NCBI GenBank assembly: GCA_008000375.1
Contig: SMOI01000276.1
Location: 1 to 41,385, forward strand
Direction of reading: 5' to 3'
Origin: Poteriospumella lacustris
Taxonomy: Eukaryota > Sar > Chrysophyceae > Chromulinales > Dinobryaceae
Length of the DNA stretch: 41,385 bases
Part shown: in pieces, positions 9,535-19,051 of the stretch
Layout of the letters: every line of letters starts with the position of its first letter
Numbering within the stretch: the first letter of the stretch is position 1
The notes under the pieces: generated by a model
Database searches by the model: none
Told to the model about the DNA's origin: nothing
Seen by the model: the letters and a program-made list of their open reading frames with translations, nothing else
Made by a program: the position numbers and the translations under genes

Positions 9535-10860
9535 ATGATTCCCCTGGATGTTCTGCTGGCAACCTTCTGTGTATTGGCAGTAGCGACTGGCATTGTCGGC
9601 GCCAGCACTTTGCTGTCGGTGTACAGTGATGCTGTGGACGAAGACTCTGCGAGTGGCACGAATCATGGCGACAATCCGATTGCAAGTGGCCACGAGGAAG
9701 TGTCGTGGGCTCAAGCACTGACGTTTCCCGTCATTGCGTCGGCGTCTCTCCTGTCTCTCTACTTCTTCTTTCCGTATCTGCAGTACGTCTTAGTCGTAAT
9801 GCTGACGACGGGGTCGGCATCCGCCCTGTACCAACTCCTCTTGTTCATAGCGAATAGCAGGCTCGAGTCGAGATGGAACTCGTGGCTCGCAGGAGCAGCG
9901 ACGGTCGCCATCGTCACGCACTGGCTCATGACCGGGAACTGGATCTCCCACAACACTTTGTGCGTGGCTCTGTGCGTGCTCTTCATTCACACGCTGCGAT
10001 TTCCTTCATTCAAAATCATTGCGGCGTGCCTGTCGTTGCTGCTGCTGTACGACGCCTTCTGGGTGTTTTGCTCCGAGTACATTTTCGAGAGAAACGTGAT
10101 GGTCACGGTGGCGGTGCAAAAGGCGTCGAATCCTATCCGAGACGCCGTCTCTCTCCTGGGCGCCTCGGAAACCGTGCTGCGTTTCCTTCCCCGTACAGTG
10201 GAGCTGCCCCTGAAGCTGATTTTCCCTGTCCACGGGCGATACATGATGCTTGGGCTCGGGGACGTTGCGCTGCCGGGGGCGGTGGTTGCGTTTGCTCTGC
10301 GCTGTGACGTGCTCCTGCAAAAGCATCGCGCCTCATCGTTGCAACACGACGATTCGCTCCAATCAGAAGCTGTACCGCTTTTACCCGGCGACGGGGGCCT
10401 GTTGTCGGTTGCGGAGGGTACGCGTCGTCCGCCGGGCGTCCGCGTCGAATGCGATGAGTACTCCTGCCGGTTGGTGGGCGCCGAGGAGGCTCTCGGGACC
10501 GCCGACATCGAAATGCGCAGATTAGACGACGATCAGCAGTTCCGCACACCGATAGCGACTCGACTACCAACAGCAGTACATCGTCTGCAGTGCGCATTGT
10601 GGCAAGCGAAGGGTCGAGGCAGTGACTCTGCGGCGTCTCATCTGTTTGCCACGGGCCTTCTCTCGTACTTTGTGGGTCTAGCAGCGGCGTTCTGTGGAAA
10701 CTTCTTATTCGAACACGCTCAGCCAGCATTGATATACCTGGTCCCGAGTGTCCTGCTGAGTATTTCGGTCGCGGCGGCTCGCGACGGGTCCTTCGCCGTC
10801 ATCTGGGACGGCGTGGACCAGTATTTTCAGAACGAAATGGCCAATCACCATCGGCAGTGA
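9535..10860 (+). CDS. Signal peptide peptidase-like intramembrane aspartyl protease (family A22B)
   Basis: Single exon, 441 residues. Presenilin/SPP-family proteases cut type II membrane proteins inside the bilayer. All three family signatures are present in order and in hydrophobic context: LLLYDAFW (catalytic Asp 173), LGLGDVALPG (GxGD, catalytic Asp 243) and QPALIYLVP (PAL motif, 397-399). Several TM segments precede YD, including a hydrophobic N-terminus that could be a signal anchor, so location in ER or endolysosomal membranes is expected. Unusually, about 100 hydrophilic residues (about 268-365) separate the GxGD helix from the next TM helix, where SPP and SPPL proteins normally have a short loop. 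The C-terminal tail after PAL is short. SPPL2-type membership is possible but undecided. Confidence 0.93.
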   Translation: MIPLDVLLATFCVLAVATGIVGASTLLSVYSDAVDEDSASGTNHGDNPIASGHEEVSWAQALTFPVIASASLLSLYFFFPYLQYVLVVMLTTGSASALYQLLLFIANSRLESRWNSWLAGAATVAIVTHWLMTGNWISHNTLCVALCVLFIHTLRFPSFKIIAACLSLLLLYDAFWVFCSEYIFERNVMVTVAVQKASNPIRDAVSLLGASETVLRFLPRTVELPLKLIFPVHGRYMMLGLGDVALPGAVVAFALRCDVLLQKHRASSLQHDDSLQSEAVPLLPGDGGLLSVAEGTRRPPGVRVECDEYSCRLVGAEEALGTADIEMRRLDDDQQFRTPIATRLPTAVHRLQCALWQAKGRGSDSAASHLFATGLLSYFVGLAAAFCGNFLFEHAQPALIYLVPSVLLSISVAAARDGSFAVIWDGVDQYFQNEMANHHRQ

Positions 10861-11411
10861 GGATGGGAGGGCACCTAAGTGGTCGGCAGTATGTACTTGC
10901 GCTGATCTCCCAACAACGACTCGTATCCCCGGTGAAGTTCTCTCGCCGAACTGACCCGCACCGGAGTGGGTGTGTGTCTGTGCGTCTGCGTGTCTGCGTG
11001 TCTGTGTCGGCACTCCGACCAACCGACCGACCGACGCGCCATGGTGCGCCGGCGGTCTCTGGCAGATCGCCCTCTACCCTCTACCGCGCAACGGCGATGC
11101 CTTCGCAGTGGCCGACGAGTCGTCCGTAAACGGTAAAGAAACGGAACGGAACGCTGTTCTGGTCGTTGGCTCACATCACATTATTTGCCGTTGCGTGCCC
11201 ATTCTATCTGTAATCCCGAGTAAGTGCAAGGGAGCGCGTATTTTTGTCGCCAGGCAACGTTCAGCTTTTTCCACCGCGGCTCCTCAATCGACAGACGACC
11301 GCCTGATTTATCGCCAGCATGAGCCTGCAATTTTTCTCGGCGGACTGATCTCATTCGCAGAAAACTCACATATCCCGTGTTTTGTTGTTTCCTTTATCTG
11401 CTGTGGAGAGG
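10861..11411. other. Intergenic region upstream of the PKA-like kinase
   Basis: No gene recognised. A GT-rich microsatellite-like stretch (TGTGTCTGTGCGTCTGCG type) covers about 10970-11010. Open frames cross it on both strands without recognisable content. An unrecognised 5' non-coding exon of the kinase could lie here: CATTCGCAG at 11352-11360 looks like a possible acceptor. Confidence 0.45.
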
Positions 11412-13063
11412 ATGGGAATTTTATCTGGAAGGCCGGTGGAGAGCTACGTTCTCCGCGTCCAAGACGACAAACTCAAAATCGGCGTCTCCATCAAGCCCAC
11501 TGGCAGCGGCCAAAATCATCAAACGGCCATCGTAAATCCCTCTGGCAATGCCTCAAATAAGCCACCAACGCATCCTCACCTCCAGCGCCACGCCAGCAGC
11601 CACGCGGCTGTGATGATATCGACGGGGGCTCCCGACCTCGGAGGGACGCCCACAGGCAACGCTGGCGCGAAGGAGAACTATAGTTACGGCCAAAACAGAC
11701 AGGCGTCCGCCCGTCTGCAAAAGCAAGGCTCAGAACTCGTTGTCGCGGCGGGTCCGTCTGCCAAGGCGAGCGGCCTGAGCAAGAAGGACCCGTCCTCGAA
11801 GGTCCTCACCAGACAAACCACGCAGCCGCTCGTTCATCAGGCGTCCTTCGCAGTGTCCCCGTCGGTCAAAGTGGGGCCAACCAATGCCCCCTTGCAGCTT
11901 CAATGTGCGAGTGAGTTTCCGTGGCTGATAAAGCAGGCGAACATGTCGCTCATGCAGCTCCAGGACTTCGACGCGGGCAGAATCATCGGTACGGAGAGCT
12001 CACATTCCGACTCGCTCTGAGCCTTCTTAACTGTGTGTTTCTTGTAGGCAAAGGCCTGATGGGCACGGTTCGAATAACGAAGCTCAAAAGCTCCGATCGC
12101 TTCTTCGCGCTGAAGTCGATTCGGAAAGAGTACATCCTGCGCCACAACGACCTGCGGCACGTGCAGAACGAAAAGCAGGCGTTGCAAGCGTTGCACCAGC
12201 ATCCGTTCATTGTCAATCTGTTCGGCACCTTCCAAGATCGAGTGCACGTGTACTTCGCCCTGCAGTACGTCCCCGGCGGCGAGCTCTACCGGCGGCTCAC
12301 GAAGGTGAAGCGCTTCACGCCGCAGGTCGCCAAGTTCTACGTCACCGAAGTGTGTTCCGCCCTGTCCCACATCCAGCGCCAGGGCTTTGTGTACCGCGAC
12401 CTGAAGCCGGAGAACGTGATGATCGACGAGGAGGGCCACTGCAAACTCGTCGACTTCGGGTTCGCCATCAAATGCGGCGGGCGACAGAGCGCAGGGACCG
12501 ACGAGAAGATGCACACGCTGTGCGGCACTCCCGCGTACCTGTCGCCAGAGCAACTGGACGGGAAGCTCACGAACGGCTACACGCGGGTGGTCGACTGGTG
12601 GTCGTTCGGCGTCTTGATCTTCGAGCTGCTCACGGGCAAGACGCCGTTCTGCAAGCACAACACCGAGTCGCACTACGAGATCTTCCTGCGCATCCTCAAC
12701 CACAAAATCTCGTTTCCGATGGGCTTCGACGTCCTCGCGAAGGAGATCGTCTCGCAGCTCTGCCACCCGACGCTGCAGAAGCGCCTCGTCGACGTCGACG
12801 ACATCCAGCGCCACCGCTACTTCGAGATCCCCTGGGCGAGCGTGGAGGCGCGACAACTCGTGCCCCCGTACGTCCCGCGGCTCTCCAGCAAGGACGAGGG
12901 CAAGCAGAAGCAAGAGGCGCTGCGAGACCGCATCGTCCGCTACTTCGACATGTACCACGACCCGCACAACACGCCGCACAACAGCACCGAGCACGACAAG
13001 CAGCCGGGCGCGGCGAAGCAGGCCGCCGTTCAAGAAGCCGGATACGAATACCTCGACTTCTGA
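11412..13063 (+). CDS. PKA-like AGC-family Ser/Thr protein kinase, two exons
   Basis: Exons 11412-11988 and 12048-13063 flank a 59-nt GT-AG intron that splits the glycine-loop region, giving 530 residues. After a basic, Ser/Gln/Ala-rich N-terminus (1-184) with no recognised domain comes a complete kinase domain: glycine loop GKGLMGTV (193-200), Lys215 in FFALKS, YRDLKPEN (Asp310), DFG (Asp328) and activation-segment Thr349 in HTLCGTPAYLSPE, equivalent to PKA Thr197. VDWWSFGVLIFELLTGKTPF follows. The tail ends in YLDF, resembling the FTEF end of PKA catalytic subunits. There is no cyclic-nucleotide-binding domain, so it is not a PKG. It is probably regulated by a separate subunit and by T-loop phosphorylation. 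Gatekeeper Leu264 is followed by Gln where PKA has Glu. ATG 11412 is the first in frame. Confidence 0.93.
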
Positions 13064-13716
13064 GCCCCCAGCGCCCCTGCCGTGTTCCACCGTTGGGCGC
13101 CAGCGCTGTGTTCAAGCGCGACCTACCGTCGCCGACCGTGAATCGTTCGCCGTCGCCTCAGTTCTCATTGTCTGTCCCGCCACATTCGCTTGTATTCTTT
13201 CCTTCCTCGGTACATTTATTATTCGCGCCGCGCTGCTGTCGGGGCCCCGCTCCGGACGGCGCAAAAGGTTATTTCTCCCGGCGGTGGTCCATCGTCGGCC
13301 AGGCCGCCTTCTCGTCATTTATCCATCCGCTTTTCGTTCATTTTCACCGTCGCTCGCTCCGCATTGGCCGTTCGAACGAGGCGCTCTGTGGCGCTTGGCT
13401 TCGAACGGCCGGCGTTGTGGCGCCGCCGCGGTTCTGCGGACGGGCAACTCGAGTTGCCCGTCGCGTCGCGATCGCCGTTTGTTCGCGTGTCGCACACGTT
13501 TGGCGGCCGTCGCTGCCACACCTGTCTCATCGTCGCACAACGCGCGGGCTCGCCCTCCCTGTTAATAGTTCACTTGCTCGCAACGGTTGTTCGTGTCGTT
13601 CTGATTTCCTTTTCACATTTGCTCCCGAACGTCGTCGACGGTGGCACGAAATCAAATCCTCTCCTCGTCACCTCCGAAGTCGTTGGTCGCGTCGTTTACT
13701 TGTACAGGGCGACGGG
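13064..13716. other. Intergenic region between convergent kinase and HPP genes
   Basis: No gene seen. From 13064 to about 13630 the + strand is pyrimidine-rich (TTCTTTCCTTCC, TTTATCCATCCGC), matching the sense strand of the kinase and suggesting a T/C-rich 3' UTR. A small inverted GGGCAACTCGAGTTGCCC (13441-13458) is a perfect 18-bp palindrome that could form a stem. Confidence 0.5.
13441..13458. repeat. Perfect 18-bp palindrome in the convergent spacer
   Basis: GGGCAACTCGAGTTGCCC is its own reverse complement. It lies in the non-coding spacer between the convergent kinase and HPP genes, about 380 bases past the kinase stop. It might act at RNA level in a 3' UTR or as a protein-binding dyad; there is no direct evidence for either. 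Confidence 0.6.
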
Positions 13717-14592
13717 TTACAGCCAGTACAGGGGATACTGGCGCGAGGCTACGAGGTTGTTGCCCAACACGGCGACGGCGACCATGATGAAGGCCGCCCC
13801 CGTCGACGTCAGCACGTATCCGTAGCCCAGCGCGTGCACCGACTTTCCGCCAATGACGGCGATCAGGGCGCAGGCTCCGCCCGGCGGATGCACAGTCTTC
13901 GTCAAGTTCATCGCTGCGAGACCAATCGCCAGCGATAGTGCTCCGGCCACGAAATCCGGAATCCCGGCTTCTTGACAGAACAGCCGTGTGGAGACGCCGG
14001 TGACGGCGGTGACGAAAAAGCCGCCGACTACGTTCCGCGGCTGGGCGAGGGGCGACTGATACGCTTCGTATACCAGCACGGCTGTGGCAGCGTAGGCGCC
14101 AGACAGCATGCGAATCGGTACGTTCTGGTCGTTATCAGTGGTGAAGGTGGTGGTGAGGTAGTAGTAGTCCGTGATGGCGACCAGCAGGATGCCCACGAAT
14201 GCCAGCAGACTCGAAACGACGATCTGTTCCGGTTTGGTCATCGCCGGCGGCGTCTTTCCTGCTACACCTTGCCATTTCCGCGGCAGAAGAGGCAACAACC
14301 ATGTAAAATGAGGCTGATAGTTGGAGAGAGGTCCCGGCGACGACAGAGACTCTGCGTTGGCGTTGCCCTTCGTCGCGTCGCCGGATCGTTCGATTTCCAT
14401 TGGTTCCACGTCTGGGACGGCTTGAAACACCTTTGTGGGCTCCATCGAATGGTGAATAGCTTCCGGTTTCTGATCAGTCGACTTTGTTGAGGCTTCATCC
14501 GACAGGAGCATGTCGCTCGACAGTTTCGGCTCTCCAGCTTCGATGAAATCCCAAGCCGCCGGCTCGGGAGACTGTGCAACTTCAGCTGCCAT
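13717..14592 (-). CDS. HPP-family integral membrane protein
   Basis: Single exon, 291 residues. HPP proteins are small four-TM membrane proteins; plant and cyanobacterial relatives have been linked to nitrite transport into plastids or cells. The N-terminal 120 residues are acidic and Ser/Pro-rich, probably soluble. The membrane domain follows, with TM segments near 125-140, 162-175, 188-205, 213-230 and 262-280. The family signatures are QPRNVVGG (184-191) and TKTVHPPGGACAL (231-243), which contains the name-giving His-Pro-Pro. ATG 14592 is the first ATG; the frame extends upstream only through non-ATG codons. The substrate is not known here. The gene converges on the kinase and is followed by a sizeable spacer. 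Confidence 0.92.
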   Translation of the reverse strand: MAAEVAQSPEPAAWDFIEAGEPKLSSDMLLSDEASTKSTDQKPEAIHHSMEPTKVFQAVPDVEPMEIERSGDATKGNANAESLSSPGPLSNYQPHFTWLLPLLPRKWQGVAGKTPPAMTKPEQIVVSSLLAFVGILLVAITDYYYLTTTFTTDNDQNVPIRMLSGAYAATAVLVYEAYQSPLAQPRNVVGGFFVTAVTGVSTRLFCQEAGIPDFVAGALSLAIGLAAMNLTKTVHPPGGACALIAVIGGKSVHALGYGYVLTSTGAAFIMVAVAVLGNNLVASRQYPLYWL

Positions 14593-15625
14593 ACAAAAGG
14601 GGAAACGGAAGTTCGTCAAGATTGAAGTCGTTGGATGGCTGTTGATGGGAAAGCACTGGGCTGTTCCACGTGATATACACGGTGGCACTTGAATGCGGCG
14701 GTACTGCGACAACGAATGAGACAAAAAAAACGGTCAAAACGAGAATACAAGCCGATGGAGCATTTCAATTCCTTGGCAGCTTCGTTCCATTCAGTTGATT
14801 AAGTTCTGTGGCCATTGACATTAGCGGTCCACCATCTACCATCTAGTAGTGAGAGAATCCACCATCTACCGAGCAGGACGCAATGGCAACACCACACTGC
14901 GTACAGAGCAGAGCCCTCTCTTAGTTCAGGACGGTGCCAAATTGTGGCAGAAAACGTCCTGGCGGCTAAATATCGAAACGTCCTGAATCTAATAAAAATC
15001 TAAAATAGCCGACAGGCCGGTATTTGACTGCAAAGTAAGAGGTGTATGAGGTGCGATTGGGTCCGAGCACTTCGGAACTGTGTCGCACGTCTAAAAGCCG
15101 GTAGTATAACGCCACTTTCAACTCTTCTGAGCATTAGACGATGCGAACAAGTGACAGATGGAGGGTTACCCATGCGTAGGACGTTTTCTTCCAGTTTCTG
15201 CCCTCCAATTGAACCAATTTAACAGCAATCAAACATTAACCACCCCCATATCGTTTAATATATGCGTTAAGCATGCTACGACAGAATATGTTGAAGAACT
15301 ACTCTGGAGTAGCAGACGAACATCTCATTTTCGTTAGTCAGTTAGAAAAACATCAATTAAGTTAGATGCGAAGCCCCAGGGGCCAATATATATATATATT
15401 GGCCTCTGGGTTGCTGCATTAGAAAAAGGCAGAAAGCAGATTTTACATGTATATTCTGCACAGTTAAGTTGCTGATAAAATATTAGATTTTTCTGCGAGA
15501 ATTCCAGTGAGCTATATGGTGCGAATACGAATGAACTTTTCGGCCTCCGACCTTATTCGTGCCGTAGATCTTCGCTATATCAATCAGAGAAATAAACTTC
15601 AAAACAAACTTCACACTTCATTCGA
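14593..15625. other. AT-richer non-genic region
   Basis: No intact gene. The sequence is clearly AT-richer than neighbouring genes. It contains TCCACCATCTACC twice (about 14828 and 14858), a strong palindrome at 15375-15410, and only short open frames. It could be an old mobile-element insertion or a decayed gene. I found no terminal repeats that define an element. Confidence 0.5.
15375..15410. repeat. 36-bp AT-centred inverted repeat
   Basis: The arms CCCAGGGGCCAATATATA and TATATATTGGCCTCTGGG pair over 36 bp with a single G:T position and no loop beyond the alternating AT core. It could extrude as a cruciform or be the core of a small palindromic element. It sits in the AT-rich spacer, away from any gene I can define. 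Confidence 0.85.
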
Positions 15626-16110
15626 TGTCTGACACGCTATACAATCGATCGCAATCCTTTTTCCAGCCGAGAAGTTGCAGAAGAGTGCAAAATATGACGA
15701 AAATGGCGATTCCGAAGGTGGGTTGTCGCCAAAGAAGCTGAATCACATGTTAGTCGCATTCTTAATGTAGGTCGTGTAGCAATCTAATGGGAGGGGCGGT
15801 TGAAAGTCTGCCCAGTAATCTGTGTTCGGAGTGAGTACAACGCCAGACCAATGAGGTGAAGGAGATGAGCCACCCACATCGCCGCTAAAGCCGTCACTGC
15901 GAACATCGACTGAGCCGTTACAAATGCACAGGATAAAGCGCTGTACGTAGCCGATCGGCGGCGATTGTGCCACCGATGCCTTCGCTCTCTCGCCACACTA
16001 CGCCTATACAATCGTCTGTGTGGTGAAGCCCGTCAAAGTACTTGCCACCAATGCCGTGTCGCTCGGGAGAGAGAAGACGAGGGCGATGCTGGCCGTCCTC
16101 TCAGCGACTG
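15626..16110 (-). other. Possible small spliced membrane-protein gene or remnant
   Basis: On the minus strand several short frames are strongly hydrophobic: one around 16080-16010 (ASIALVFSLPSDTALVAS), one around 15930-15840 (SMFAVTALAAMWVAHLLHL) and one at about 15735-15626 (GIAIFVIFCTLLQLLGWKK, ending SVSDIE and a stop). Plausible splice signals lie between them, including CTACGTACAG and CTAACATGTGATTCAG, the latter with a branch-site-like CTAAC. However, no combination keeps all three hydrophobic frames in phase, so this may be a decayed gene. No family recognised. Confidence 0.25.
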
Positions 16111-16229
16111 CATCTGTCGTTGAGAGGCGATGCCCGATTTAAGCGTGGGCCCCACGAGACTCTGTTGCATTCGTCAGGCCCAACGACACGAATCTGATTC
16201 GGAGACAACCCCACTGCGAAAAAAGATCG

Positions 16230-16703
16230 ATTACGCGCACGCACTTACAACTACAATACCCACGGAGACTACGAGCAATGCGAGAAATTCAATGGGCTTC
16301 TGCACACGAGAAGAAGCAAAGCAGACGCCACCACGGTCTAGAGGCGGCAACGGGTCTTGGTCACGGGACAAGCGCGTTGGAGTAAAGTATGAAAGTAATG
16401 GGCGACAGAACGTGCGGACAATGACACAACCGAGACGGCGAAGTGATAGAAGAATTCTGAGCTGCGAAAAACTGTTCGGCGAGAGCTGTGGAGGCGAAGA
16501 GAGCTGTGTAGGCGAAGAGAGCTGTGTAGGTGGGGAGAGCTGTGTAGGTGGGGGGAGCTGTGTGGCAGTGCAGAACGGCGACTGCGGCGACGCGAGGTGG
16601 AGAAATAGTCTGTGCGGAACACAGGGCAGAGATAGGGAAGGGCGGCGAAGAAAACGGGCGGCACGAGAACACGCGGTATTCGGCGGAGTGGGGATAGGCG
16701 GGC
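16230..16703. other. Purine-rich stretch downstream of the guanine deaminase gene
   Basis: The + strand is purine-rich, meaning the sense strand of the guanine deaminase is pyrimidine-rich here, as seen after other stop codons in the window. This is probably its 3' UTR. It includes the minisatellite at 16480-16566. Open frames on either strand look repeat-driven. Confidence 0.4.
16480..16566. repeat. Purine-rich minisatellite, about 18-bp unit
   Basis: Five degenerate copies of GAGAGCTGTGTAGGCGAA-like units run head to tail. The last copies change to GTGGGG spacers, giving the GAGCTGTGTAGGTGGGG variant. It follows the guanine deaminase stop codon by about 140 bases on its transcribed side. 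It is likely non-coding. Confidence 0.8.
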
Positions 16704-18572
16704 TTACATCACCCGCACTCCGTCGATGAAGATGGCGCTGAGGTTTCGGTCGTCTCCCAGGAAGAGGAACTTCTGGAAGAGCTCGGAGACGGTTTCGGAG
16801 CCGAAGGTGTCGATGGGCGAGTCGGGAACGTCGACGTCGACCACGAGGCAGTCGAGCTTCTTGCCCGGGAGGAAGTTGCCCAGCACGTCGCTCATGCCCA
16901 GGACCTCCGCGCCGCCCACTGTGCACAAATGAAACGCTTCGGCATAGCTTAGCGCGCGGTACACGGCAGGCGCTGAGGGTTTTGCGGCGCCGCCCGTCGA
17001 CGAAATCGACGACGCGGGGCTGGAGGACACCGGCAGCCCGACGTCGCCGTCGTCTTCGTCGGCGGTGGCCGACGTTGACGGCGCAGGGGGAGCGAAGCAC
17101 TGCAACTGAAAGCCCTTCGCGCGGGACGCGATGATGGTTTGTCTGAGCGCGTCGAGCATCGACGGCGAGTAGCCGCCGGCGACGTCGGTGCCGACGGCGA
17201 CCTTCACGCCCTCCTCCATGAAGTGCCGCACGTCCATGATGCCCGACGACAACATGAAGTTCGACGAGGCGCAGTGCACCGCTCCGGTGTTGCAGCGCCG
17301 CATGGTCACCATTTCGTGGTGGTCCGAATGGACGCAGTGGGCCATGTAGGACGTCAGCGGATTGCCGATGAGGCCGTAGCGGCGGTACACGTCGACGTAC
17401 TGGCCGTGGCACTCGGGGTGGAGCGACTGCACCCACTGGATCTCGCCGACGGACTCCGACATGTGCGACTGCACGGGGAGGCCGTATTTGAGCGCGAGTT
17501 GCGACAGACCAGTCATCAGCAGCGGCGAGCAGGTGGGCACGAAGCGGGGCGTGAGAACCGGCATCACGCGCGGCGTATCGACGCGGTTGAGAAGCGTCTG
17601 GTACGCTACTGAAGCCGACATCGGCGACGCTCTCGACGACGTCTCTTGCGACGTCGAAGAGGACTGGCCCGTGTGCTCTGCGAGGGCGTAGGCGAAGTTG
17701 GCGGAGGTGATGTCGCTGACGGAGAGGTCGGTGAAGGCGCGCGGCCGCTTCGACCTCCGTCGCTGCTCTTCCTCTTCCAGCTCCAAGGCGCGCTTCCCCA
17801 AGACTTCCACGTCGTCAAGAAGGCTCAAGCAAGGCGCGTCTTCTTCGTCTGTGGTGGTTCGGTTTGGCGTCTGCACGAGCTGCTGCAAGAACAGGCGACC
17901 GGCCTCCGACCGCGACAGGACGAAGTGGACGAACTCCTCCGCCTCTTGCAGTCCCTGCTGCGTGTCTTCGACATAAAAGGACGGTGCATTTCTGTCCATG
18001 CTCACTTTGCCGATGAAGGCGCGCTGTCCGACGGCCTCGACGACGTCGACCAGAACTTTGCTGGCGGCGAGGTGCAGCGTCCCGAAATAGGACGCCGTCG
18101 TCGTTCCGTGCTTCAGGTGCCGGCGAACGGACTTCTCGTACGCCATGCGGGCGTACGACGTGTCCTCAAAACGGGCTTCGGAAGGGAACGTGTACTTCTC
18201 GAGCCACGCGAGGAGCGGCAGATCCATACCCGTCCCGGTGAAGGTGTACTGCGGCGCGTGGCAATGGGCGTCAACGAACCCAGGCACAATGAGTTTTCCC
18301 TTGTAATCGACAATGGAGGAGGGAGAGAGTCGGGTCAGCTTCGAGCGATCCTCAGGACGCAAGGTGAAGTTCAAAACTTCCTCGATCACGCCATCCGCCG
18401 AGACGAGGATGGCGCCATCGTCGATTATCTCCAGTTCCCCGAAAGCGAGACTATGAACAATGCTCCCAATGATCGCCTTGCGCGCTTTAAATGGGCTCGA
18501 GGGGGGTCCCATAGAAGACTGTGACGGATTAGTAGCATCTGGAAGGAAAGCCAGTGACGGGGCGGAGGACAT
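16704..18572 (-). CDS. Guanine deaminase (guanine aminohydrolase)
   Basis: Single exon, 622 residues. Hydrolyses guanine to xanthine and ammonia in purine catabolism; cytosolic, zinc-dependent amidohydrolase. Metal and active-site residues are visible: PGFVDAHCHAPQY (His103, His105), SHMSES (His370, Glu373), AHCVHSD (His412) and GTDVAGGYSP (Asp463). These match the guanine deaminase branch rather than cytosine or adenosine deaminases. The protein is well above the usual 440-470 residues because of two low-complexity insertions: about 215-335 (acidic, with EEEEQRRRSKRPR and Ser-rich parts) and about 490-540 (Ala/Pro/Ser/Asp-rich). Both fall between conserved motifs, keeping the catalytic core intact. 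KRPR in the first insert could be a nuclear-localisation-like patch. ATG 18572 gives an N-terminal tail of about 30 residues. Confidence 0.93.
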   Translation of the reverse strand: MSSAPSLAFLPDATNPSQSSMGPPSSPFKARKAIIGSIVHSLAFGELEIIDDGAILVSADGVIEEVLNFTLRPEDRSKLTRLSPSSIVDYKGKLIVPGFVDAHCHAPQYTFTGTGMDLPLLAWLEKYTFPSEARFEDTSYARMAYEKSVRRHLKHGTTTASYFGTLHLAASKVLVDVVEAVGQRAFIGKVSMDRNAPSFYVEDTQQGLQEAEEFVHFVLSRSEAGRLFLQQLVQTPNRTTTDEEDAPCLSLLDDVEVLGKRALELEEEEQRRRSKRPRAFTDLSVSDITSANFAYALAEHTGQSSSTSQETSSRASPMSASVAYQTLLNRVDTPRVMPVLTPRFVPTCSPLLMTGLSQLALKYGLPVQSHMSESVGEIQWVQSLHPECHGQYVDVYRRYGLIGNPLTSYMAHCVHSDHHEMVTMRRCNTGAVHCASSNFMLSSGIMDVRHFMEEGVKVAVGTDVAGGYSPSMLDALRQTIIASRAKGFQLQCFAPPAPSTSATADEDDGDVGLPVSSSPASSISSTGGAAKPSAPAVYRALSYAEAFHLCTVGGAEVLGMSDVLGNFLPGKKLDCLVVDVDVPDSPIDTFGSETVSELFQKFLFLGDDRNLSAIFIDGVRVM

Positions 18573-19051
18573 GGTGACGAGAATGCCGCCAAAGCTCAGG
18601 AGGGAAAGGTTTTCGGTGAATTGAACTCAATCACGGCACTTACTACACACGTGGGAGTAGCAGAAAGTTGGTTTGGATCTGTCCTAGTGAAGTTTGGTCT
18701 CAACTTCAACCTCGTTTGACCGGGTTATCCTCACCGACGTTTGATTGAGCAGCGAGCGGCGTCGCACACTCCCACAGTGCGCTGCCTCTCGGCACATCAC
18801 TTGCGGCCGAGGCACAGGTCAGAGTGCGTGCTTCGAGGGCTCTGGCACAAGGCCCAGCCGCGCATAGCGTCGCGTTCTGTCCGTCCGTCTTTAGCACTCC
18901 TGTCGGCCGCTTGACTTATGATCCCGCGACGCTTGCTCTACCGGTTCCGTGCAAACAAACTCCTGCTCTTTCACACCCGTGCGAAATATTCAATCGAATA
19001 GAGAACGTTGGGTTAAGGAAACAAATGAGACAAGTGATGTGTCTGAGCGCG
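18573..19051. other. Intergenic region upstream of guanine deaminase
   Basis: This lies between the start of guanine deaminase and the stop of the next minus-strand gene. No gene, RNA or repeat was recognised. It should hold the guanine deaminase promoter. Confidence 0.5.

Noticed and set aside
10970-11560. + strand open frame overlapping the kinase start
   Set aside because: It crosses a GT microsatellite and is out of phase with the kinase exon; no recognisable content.
16130-16729. Cys-rich + strand repeat protein (ESCVG repeats)
   Set aside because: Repeats come from the purine minisatellite; flanks are not protein-like, and the region is the likely 3' UTR of the antisense guanine deaminase.
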